Assembly: GCA_041725875.1 (NCBI GenBank)
Contig: JBGRQB010000141.1
Coordinates: 1 to 11,472, forward strand
DNA from: JBGRQB01 sp041725875
GTDB taxonomy: Bacteria; Bacteroidota; Ignavibacteria; Ignavibacteriales; Melioribacteraceae
DNA: 11,472 nucleotides
Direction of reading: 5' to 3'
A program made the translations under genes and the position numbers. Below are positions 6,496-11,472 of the stretch, one piece after another. Numbering within the stretch: position 1 is the first letter of the stretch; the number at the start of each line of letters is the position of its first letter. The notes under the pieces were generated by a model. That model worked only from the letters and a program-made list of their open reading frames with translations, was not told the origin of the DNA and made no database searches.

Positions 6496-8436
6496 TTATG
6501 AATCTATGTTTGCATATTTTGCATGTTTTTGAATAAATTCACGTCTTGGATCAACAATATCACCCATCAATGTTTCAAAAACTTTATCAGCTGAAGCTGC
6601 GCTTTCAAGATTCACTTGAAGGATAGTTCTGGTTTCAGGATTCATTGTAGTTTCCCATAGCTGCTCGGGATTCATTTCACCGAGACCTTTATAACGCTGG
6701 ATGTGAACACCTTTTGGTAATCCTTCTTCTGTAATTTCAACACCATCTTTTTTGTATTTTTTAATACAATCTTCTCTTTCTTTTTCATCGAAACAATAAG
6801 TTTCTTCTTTTCCTTTTTTAACTTTATAAAGAGGTGGCTGAGCAATATAAACCTTACCTGTTGTAATAAGCTCTTTCATTTGTCTGTATAGGAATGTAAG
6901 AATAAGAGTTCGGATATGACTACCGTCAACATCGGCATCCGTCATAATAATAATTTTTCCGTAACGAGGTTTTTCAGGATCAAAATCAGGTCCGATACCC
7001 GCACCAATTGCAGTTACAATTGTTTTAATCTCGTTATTTTCGAGTATTTTATTAATTTTGGCTTTTTCCACATTAAGGATTTTTCCTTTAATAGGAAGAA
7101 TTGCCTGGAATCTTCTGTCGCGTCCCTGCTTTGCAGAACCGCCTGCAGAGTCACCCTCAACTATATAAATTTCGCAATGTTCAGGATCGTTGATGGAGCA
7201 ATCGGCAAGTTTACCCGGAAGATGCATTGAATCCAGCACACCTTTTCTTCTTACAAGTTCTCTTGCTTTTCTTGCAGCTTCTCTGGCTTCTGCGGCACGC
7301 ATACATTTTTCAACAATTTTTTTCCCGATAGCAGGATTTTCTTCAAGAAATTCGGCAAGTTTTTCATTAACAATAGTTTCTACAGCTGATCTAACTTCAC
7401 TGTTACCAAGTTTGGTTTTAGTTTGTCCTTCAAACTGTGGTTCCATTACTTTAACTGAGATTACTGCTGTTAACCCTTCGCGGAAATCATCTCCGTTAAG
7501 AGTCATTTTTTTACCTTTTTTCTCTTTAATCAGGTTGTTTTTAACTGCATAGTTATTTAACGTTCTGGTTAAAGACGTTTTAAAACCGCTTAAATGAGTT
7601 CCGCCTTCGTGTGTATTAATGTTATTTACATAAGTACACATATTTTCAGAATAAGAATCACTATACTGGAAAGCAATTTCTACAGGCACTTTATCTTTTT
7701 CACCTTCAATATAAACAGGTTTATGCAGAACAGTTCTGGTTTCATTCAGATATTTTACGAAGTCGGCAATACCGCCTTTGAAATGAAAAACTTCTTCTTC
7801 TTCAGATCTTTCATCCTTAATAGTCATTGTTACATTTTTATTAAGGTAAGCCAATTCTCTCATTCTTTCGGCAAGGGTAGCAAACTTAAATATAACGGTA
7901 CTAAAAATTTCATCATCAGGTTTAAAAGTAACTTTGGTACCTGATTCATTAGCTTTGCATTTATCAATTTCTTTTACGTCGTATTTAGGTATTCCTCTTT
8001 CATATTCCTGTCTGTAAACTTTTCCGTTACGTTTTACCGTAACCATCAACCATTCTGATAATGCGTTAACACAGGAAACACCAACACCATGAAGTCCGCC
8101 GGAAACCTTATAGGAATCGCTGTCAAACTTACCACCTGCGTGAAGGACTGTCATAACAATTTCCAGGGCAGATTTTTTCTCTTCCGGATGAATATCTACC
8201 GGAATACCTCTTCCGTAATCTTCTACACTTAAACTACCATCATTATGGATAGTTATATCAACTCTGTCGTTAAATCCGGCAAGAGCCTCATCAATACTGT
8301 TATCCACTACCTCACTTACAAGGTGGTGGAGTCCGCGTGAACTTACATCACCAATGTACATTGCGGGGCGTTTTCTAACAGCTTCCAAACCTTTTAATAC
8401 ATTAATATTCGAGGCTGTATAATTCTTTGCACTCAC
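6496..8436 (-). CDS. gyrB: DNA gyrase subunit B
   Basis: A 646-residue GyrB, the ATPase subunit of gyrase. The GHKL ATP site shows Glu42 and Asn46 in SEVVDNSIDEA, Asp73 in VEDYGRGIP, and the lid GLHGVG (114-119). The transducer has the QTK loop (338-340). The TOPRIM metal site shows EGDSAGG (427-433) and DADVDGSHI (500-508), and the C-terminal tail holds QRYKGLGEMNPEQLW. It is the compact form, without the large insertion that makes the E. coli protein 804 residues. The start codon is GTG: an ATG two bases upstream is followed at once by TGA, and AAAGG lies about 9 bases before the GTG. The gene starts 27 bases after the DUF721 stop, within the replication operon. Confidence 0.98.
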   Translation of the reverse strand: MSAKNYTASNINVLKGLEAVRKRPAMYIGDVSSRGLHHLVSEVVDNSIDEALAGFNDRVDITIHNDGSLSVEDYGRGIPVDIHPEEKKSALEIVMTVLHAGGKFDSDSYKVSGGLHGVGVSCVNALSEWLMVTVKRNGKVYRQEYERGIPKYDVKEIDKCKANESGTKVTFKPDDEIFSTVIFKFATLAERMRELAYLNKNVTMTIKDERSEEEEVFHFKGGIADFVKYLNETRTVLHKPVYIEGEKDKVPVEIAFQYSDSYSENMCTYVNNINTHEGGTHLSGFKTSLTRTLNNYAVKNNLIKEKKGKKMTLNGDDFREGLTAVISVKVMEPQFEGQTKTKLGNSEVRSAVETIVNEKLAEFLEENPAIGKKIVEKCMRAAEAREAARKARELVRRKGVLDSMHLPGKLADCSINDPEHCEIYIVEGDSAGGSAKQGRDRRFQAILPIKGKILNVEKAKINKILENNEIKTIVTAIGAGIGPDFDPEKPRYGKIIIMTDADVDGSHIRTLILTFLYRQMKELITTGKVYIAQPPLYKVKKGKEETYCFDEKEREDCIKKYKKDGVEITEEGLPKGVHIQRYKGLGEMNPEQLWETTMNPETRTILQVNLESAASADKVFETLMGDIVDPRREFIQKHAKYANIDS

Positions 8437-8463
8437 ATCTATACCTTTTATTAATCTGTATAT

Positions 8464-8766
8464 CTAGTATTTAAATTTTATGGCTTTCACAACTTCGGTT
8501 CTGAAAAATTTGTTGATGTTTTCTCGCATCATTTTGTTTTTAAACATCAATTCGTTGCGCCATACCGAGTTTTCAACTCGTAAAAAAAGAACTTTATTTT
8601 CAATTTTTGTTGCTGTTGCAATTTTTGACAGCTCAGGAAAAATTTCCGGAAACTTTTCCACAACAAGATATTGTTTTGCTGCGTTGTTAAAGTTTGATAA
8701 TCCGTTTTCTTTTTTGAAAACTTCAGATAAACTTTTTATTTCAGGATATAATCTCAGTCTGGCCAT
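8464..8766 (-). CDS. DciA-like DUF721 protein (helicase-loading factor family)
   Basis: A 100-residue DUF721 protein. The diagnostic part is the C-terminal half, VLFLRVENSVWRNELMFKNKM (59-79) with Trp69, followed by INKFFRTEVVKAIKF (84-98). This matches the KH-like core of DUF721, where a strand, a conserved Trp and a helix lead to the last strand. DUF721 includes DciA, which loads or operates the replicative helicase DnaB in bacteria without DnaC or DnaI. The position between recF and gyrB is the usual one for this family and supports the call. The usual N-terminal Trp of the family is not apparent here. The start overlaps the last 26 bases of recF in another frame, suggesting translational coupling. 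The gene symbol is left blank because DciA function is inferred from family and position. Confidence 0.8.
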   Translation of the reverse strand: MARLRLYPEIKSLSEVFKKENGLSNFNNAAKQYLVVEKFPEIFPELSKIATATKIENKVLFLRVENSVWRNELMFKNKMMRENINKFFRTEVVKAIKFKY

Positions 8767-9856
8767 TTTGCACTTTTATTAATAAGTCATTCTCATTTCT
8801 TACAAGATTTTCATAGTTTGAAAAATCTGTCATTGTAATAAATGCTTGTCCGACTTCTTTAAGATACTGACTAATTTTTCCTGCTCTGAACGAATCGAGT
8901 TCGCCAAAAACATCATCCATTAAGAAAATCGGAGTTTTATTTAATTTTTCTTTCATATAAAAAAACTGGGCAAATCTTAATGCCACCTGAAAAGTTTTAT
9001 GCTGACCCTGTGAGCCATATTTTCTGAGTTCGTACCCGTTAATCTTGAATTTAAACTCATCTCTGTGAGGTCCTATAAGATTTGTTGCTCTTCTGAGCTC
9101 CAGATTTTTTTTACTTTCCAGTTCGCCGATAAATTTCTCTTCTACCAGTTCAGGTTCTGTTACACCGTAAAAATTATAGCTGATTTGAGGAGTTTCCTTA
9201 TTTTCCATAATTTTTCTGTAGGCTTCCAGTATATATCCGTTAAATTCCTCAATGAACTTTATTCTGTGTTTAACCAGTTCGGAACCATTATTAACAAGTG
9301 TAGCATTCCAAACTTCAAGCTGATCCAGCAAAGCAGGATTTTGAGTTTCTTTATATTTTCCCAAAAGGGAAGATCTCTGCTTTAATGTTTTTGCATAATC
9401 CAGATAAATCTTTAAGTAAGTTTCGCTGGCCTGAGAAATTACGGAATCTACAAACTTTCTCCTGTCAGAAGGTGATCCCTGCGTAATATCATGATCTGAT
9501 TGTATTAGTGTGACAACCGGAAATTTACCTATAACAGAAGAGGATTTATAGACTTGCTTTTCATCAATAAAAATAGATTTTTTATTTGTATCCAGCGAAA
9601 AATTAACTCGCGCAATATTGCTGGTTAAATCCTTAAAAACACCTTCTGTGTTAAAAAATCTGGTGTTAAAGTTTACAGCTTCGCCATCAGAAGACTGGCT
9701 GAAGCTTTTTGTTGTGCATAAATAATATATGGCTTCCAAAATAGATGTTTTTCCTTGTCCGTTTCCCCCAATTATGTAATTAAGTTCTTCGGAAAATTTA
9801 ATCTCTGTATTTTGATGAAGCCTGAAATTAATTAATTCGATTGATTCAAGTATCAT
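8741..9856 (-). CDS. recF: DNA replication and repair protein RecF
   Basis: A 371-residue RecF, an SMC/ABC-type ATPase that with RecO and RecR helps load RecA at single-strand gaps and stalled forks. The N-terminus ILESIELINFRLH is typical. Walker A is GGNGQGKTS (30-38, Lys36), the ABC signature is YGSQGQHKT (280-288), and Walker B is FLMDDVFGELD (311-321) followed by the D-loop region. The conserved GPHRDEF lies at 262-268. Length is normal for the family. The ATG is 24 bases after the dnaN stop, with no clear Shine-Dalgarno sequence, and the 3' end overlaps the DUF721 gene by 26 bases. RecF in this position beside dnaN is the ancestral bacterial arrangement. Confidence 0.97.
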   Translation of the reverse strand: MILESIELINFRLHQNTEIKFSEELNYIIGGNGQGKTSILEAIYYLCTTKSFSQSSDGEAVNFNTRFFNTEGVFKDLTSNIARVNFSLDTNKKSIFIDEKQVYKSSSVIGKFPVVTLIQSDHDITQGSPSDRRKFVDSVISQASETYLKIYLDYAKTLKQRSSLLGKYKETQNPALLDQLEVWNATLVNNGSELVKHRIKFIEEFNGYILEAYRKIMENKETPQISYNFYGVTEPELVEEKFIGELESKKNLELRRATNLIGPHRDEFKFKINGYELRKYGSQGQHKTFQVALRFAQFFYMKEKLNKTPIFLMDDVFGELDSFRAGKISQYLKEVGQAFITMTDFSNYENLVRNENDLLIKVQNGQTEIIS

Positions 9857-9880
9857 TCAAAGACTTTTATATCCCGGTAA

Positions 9881-11011
9881 TTAGTTATTTAACCTTACAG
9901 GCATTAAAAGCATCATTAAATCCTGATTTTCTTTTTGTTCAACAGGATTAACAATAACAGCTTTTGTTGGCGAATGTAATTTGAAAATTATCTCTTTTTC
10001 ATTACCAAGATGACTTAAAACATCACTTACATAAGCAGAGTTAAAACCTATTTCAAGATTATCTCCGCCATATTCACACATAATGCTTTCCTGTGCGTGC
10101 GATCCCTGATCGAGATCTTCTGCTGAAATTTCAAGGTTGTTTTCACCAATTGTAAATTTAACTCTTCTTGAGTTAGATGGTGAGAAAAGCATCATTCTTT
10201 TAATTGTGCTGTGAAGTTCTTTTGTATTTATTTTTAGTTCAAATTCGTTTTCAAGAGGAATAACACTTTCGTAATCAGGGTATTTCTGACCAATCAGACG
10301 TGTTATCAATTCAATATCGGATAATTTGAACGAAACGTGCGTGTTGCTGATAAATAATTTTGTTTCTTCATCACCCAATATTTTAAGTAAAACAGTAATT
10401 GCTCTTTCAGGTATAATATATTGTCCGTCAACCTCATCCTTAATATCGGATTTAAGCAGGTTTACAAGCCTGTGACCGTCCGTTGCAACAAACCTTAAGC
10501 CTTCGCTATTAAATTTTAATAAAACCCCCATCATAGCGGGTCTCATCTCTTCTTTACTCATTGCAAAAGCTGTAAGATCAAAAGCATTTTTAAGTTCGGT
10601 GCCTGACAATACAAGTTCGTTTACTGTTTCATTTTCGTTAGCCTGAGGAAATGCAGGAATCTCAGGATATTCTTCTGCGTCAAGATAACTTAAAGAATAT
10701 TCTCCGGATCCGGTTTTAATATTAACTTTTCCGTTATTTGTAATTTCAAAAGTGATATCAGTATCACCAAGAGATTTAACGATATCAAATAAAAGTTTTG
10801 CAGGTATTACCAGATTAATATTTTCGTCAGCAACAACATTAAGTGACGACTTTAATGATATCTCCAGATCTGTGGCATATATAGTTAATAGACCATCATT
10901 TATTTCCATAAGAAAGTTTTCCAATATAGGCATTGGAGTTCTTGTAGGAATAGCAGGAATTATCTTTGCCAGCAATTTTTCAAGTTGTTTGCTATTAACT
11001 TTAAAGACCAT
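9881..11011 (-). CDS. dnaN: DNA polymerase III sliding clamp (beta subunit)
   Basis: A 376-residue beta clamp, the ring-shaped processivity factor that holds polymerase III on DNA and is loaded by the clamp loader. It has three successive clamp domains (about 1-125, 126-250 and 251-376). Recognisable stretches are TRTPMPILENFLM near the N-terminus, RPAMMGVLLKF and FVATDGHRLV in domain 2, RLIGQKYPDYESVIP leading into domain 3, and the C-terminal LMMLLMPVRL that lines the partner-binding groove. Length is usual. The start is fixed by AAGGAG (11025-11020) 8 bases before the ATG. It is the first gene of the minus-strand block after the candidate origin and is followed after 24 bases by recF. A TATAAT-like element upstream suggests its own promoter. 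Confidence 0.98.
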   Translation of the reverse strand: MVFKVNSKQLEKLLAKIIPAIPTRTPMPILENFLMEINDGLLTIYATDLEISLKSSLNVVADENINLVIPAKLLFDIVKSLGDTDITFEITNNGKVNIKTGSGEYSLSYLDAEEYPEIPAFPQANENETVNELVLSGTELKNAFDLTAFAMSKEEMRPAMMGVLLKFNSEGLRFVATDGHRLVNLLKSDIKDEVDGQYIIPERAITVLLKILGDEETKLFISNTHVSFKLSDIELITRLIGQKYPDYESVIPLENEFELKINTKELHSTIKRMMLFSPSNSRRVKFTIGENNLEISAEDLDQGSHAQESIMCEYGGDNLEIGFNSAYVSDVLSHLGNEKEIIFKLHSPTKAVIVNPVEQKENQDLMMLLMPVRLNN

Positions 11012-11019
11012 TTTGAGGA

Positions 11020-11025
11020 CTCCTT
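11020..11025 (-). promoter_or_regulatory. ribosome binding site of dnaN
   Basis: The minus-strand AAGGAG is placed 8 bases before the dnaN ATG. It is a strong site compared with the A/T-rich leaders of recF and gyrA. Confidence 0.8.
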
Positions 11026-11058
11026 ATTTATCCCAAATTAACGTAAAAAGTTACGAAA

Positions 11059-11086
11059 ATTATAGCTTATATTCAATTTATCAATA
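11059..11086 (-). promoter_or_regulatory. possible dnaN promoter
   Basis: On the minus strand TATAAT (11064-11059) is a perfect -10. TATTGA (11086-11081), 16 bp upstream, is a poor -35. The -35 overlaps a DnaA-box-like 9-mer TTATCAATA (11078-11086), which would allow DnaA to affect dnaN, but the match is weak. Confidence 0.35.
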
Positions 11087-11142
11087 AAGCAATTAGTTAA
11101 CTCGTAATTATTAAACAACAGCTTTATTTAAAGTTATCAACA

Positions 11143-11200
11143 CTCTATTTATTATATAATCTTTTTTAAATCTTTTAAAAAATAATGTATTAATAATAAG
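11143..11200. other. candidate DNA unwinding element
   Basis: A 58-bp stretch made almost entirely of A and T, between the box at 11134-11142 and the perfect box at 11211-11219. It holds two copies of AATCTTTT 11 bp apart (11158-11165 and 11169-11176), similar in style to the 13-mers of the E. coli unwinding region. It ends in TAT-TAA-TAA-TAA-G (11188-11200). Read 3' to 5', that triplet series fits the DnaA-trio pattern described in Bacillus. Confidence 0.6.
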
Positions 11201-11210
11201 CATGTTAATA

Positions 11211-11219
11211 TGTGGATAA
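11211..11219 (-). promoter_or_regulatory. perfect DnaA box flanking the unwinding region
   Basis: TTATCCACA on the minus strand, the strongest DnaA consensus, points toward the A+T-rich segment and dnaN. It lies 10 bases from the TAA triplet series. Confidence 0.75.
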
Positions 11220-11329
11220 CTCTGATATCTTTAAAAACAATGGAAATTTGGCGGTTTTAAAAGATTTCTTTTTGTTGACAAGTTATTAACATGATTGTGG
11301 ATATCAACAGGGTGTTAATTAACTGAGGG

Positions 11330-11381
11330 TTATAAACATGTTATCAAGCTTTTATCAACAAGTTATCAACAATTATTCACA
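11330..11381 (+). promoter_or_regulatory. helically phased array of five DnaA-box-like 9-mers
   Basis: The same-strand 9-mers are TTATAAACA (11330), TTATCAAGC (11341), TTATCAACA (11352), TTATCAACA (11363) and TTATTCACA (11373). Start-to-start steps are 11, 11, 11 and 10 bp, close to one helical turn, so all five face the same side of the DNA. The last is an exact consensus match. The third and fourth differ from it at one place, and the second is the weakest. Such spacing favours cooperative assembly of DnaA. Confidence 0.75.
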
Positions 11382-11397
11382 TGTTTAAAGAACTCAA

Positions 11398-11423
11398 TGT
11401 GGAAAACTTAAAAGTTATACACA
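11398..11423. promoter_or_regulatory. two further DnaA boxes right of the array
   Basis: TTTTCCACA on the minus strand (11406-11398) and TTATACACA on the plus strand (11415-11423) both fit TTWTNCACA. The remaining bases to the window edge (11424-11472) show a short GCAT/ATGC hairpin (11427-11440) and no recognisable gene. Confidence 0.6.
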
Positions 11424-11472
11424 TTTGCATGAAAAAATGCTGAATTGATTTAAAAATTCCCCCTTTTTAATG

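Larger units (their letters stand above)
11078..11423. other. candidate chromosomal replication origin (oriC)
   Basis: This gene-free stretch lies directly upstream of dnaN and holds a dense set of DnaA-box-like 9-mers plus a very A+T-rich segment. Exact TTATNCACA matches are 11211-11219 (minus), 11373-11381 (plus) and 11415-11423 (plus). TTTTCCACA at 11398-11406 (minus) fits the looser TTWTNCACA. TTATCAACA occurs at 11134-11142, 11352-11360 and 11363-11371. Weaker forms are TTGTCAACA (11281-11273, minus), TTATTAACA (11283-11291), ATATCCACA (11304-11296, minus) and ATATCAACA (11301-11309). Layout from left to right is dnaN, A+T-rich segment, perfect box, scattered boxes, phased box array. This resembles the dnaA-dnaN origin of Bacillus, so dnaA is expected beyond the right edge, though it is not visible. 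The call rests on sequence pattern and position. Confidence 0.85.

Noticed and set aside
7190..7552. 120-codon plus-strand reading frame opposite gyrB
   Set aside because: Antisense to the conserved TOPRIM/transducer part of gyrB, low-complexity Ser/Leu composition, no ribosome binding site or family resemblance.
8480..8782. 100-codon plus-strand frame opposite the DUF721 gene
   Set aside because: The minus-strand frame matches DUF721 and sits in the operon; the plus-strand frame has no recognisable motif.
11042..11055. CGTAA/TTACG hairpin upstream of dnaN
   Set aside because: Only a 5-bp stem with a 4-base loop in AT-rich DNA and no T-run; not distinguishable from chance.
11470..11472. ATG at the last three bases as a possible plus-strand gene start
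   Set aside because: No Shine-Dalgarno sequence precedes it and no codons follow within the window, so it cannot be supported.
1..11472. CRISPR arrays, insertion sequences, tRNA or rRNA genes
   Set aside because: No regularly spaced long repeats, transposase-like proteins, terminal inverted repeats or RNA-gene signatures were seen on either strand.

Overview
The window is AT-rich and looks chromosomal. It carries the replication-origin neighbourhood of a bacterium that I place, on gene order and protein style, in the Bacteroidota/Chlorobiota/Ignavibacteriota group. Supporting points are the order (dnaA expected off the right edge)-dnaN-recF-DUF721/dciA-gyrB-gyrA, a compact GyrB of 646 residues, and several genes without a clear Shine-Dalgarno sequence. 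The phylum is an inference (about 60% sure). The identities of the core genes are not in doubt.

Right end (11012-11472): a gene-free, very AT-rich stretch upstream of dnaN with the signs of a chromosomal origin. It has many DnaA-box-like 9-mers, including a run of five in near-perfect 11-bp register (11330-11381). It also has an A+T-rich candidate unwinding region (11143-11200) with TAA triplets ending next to a perfect DnaA box (11211-11219). Next to it on the minus strand, transcribed away from the origin, lie dnaN (9881-11011), recF (8741-9856), a DciA-like DUF721 gene overlapping recF (8464-8766), gyrB (8436-6496, GTG start) and gyrA (6418-3944). A strong hairpin terminator closes the run. 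Together these supply the sliding clamp, gap repair, replicative-helicase loading and supercoil control.

Middle (1745-3943): after a 298-bp AT-rich spacer come two more minus-strand genes. One is a 389-residue tandem adenylate kinase whose second domain has lost key catalytic residues. The other is a LOG-family nucleotide phosphoribohydrolase. Between them sit a facing pair of exact-consensus DnaA boxes and a perfect hairpin terminator. This isolated box pair, about 9 kb from the origin, and the half-degenerate double kinase are the two most unusual things in the window.

Left end (1-1705): four short plus-strand genes, opposite to the replication block. They are the C-terminal end of an alpha/beta-hydrolase esterase, a DUF1801 protein, a PhnB-like VOC protein and a DUF1697 protein. 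A terminator hairpin separates the last two and runs straight into the ribosome binding site of DUF1697. A bidirectional terminator separates this group from the convergent LOG gene. I found no tRNA, rRNA, CRISPR array or insertion sequence.
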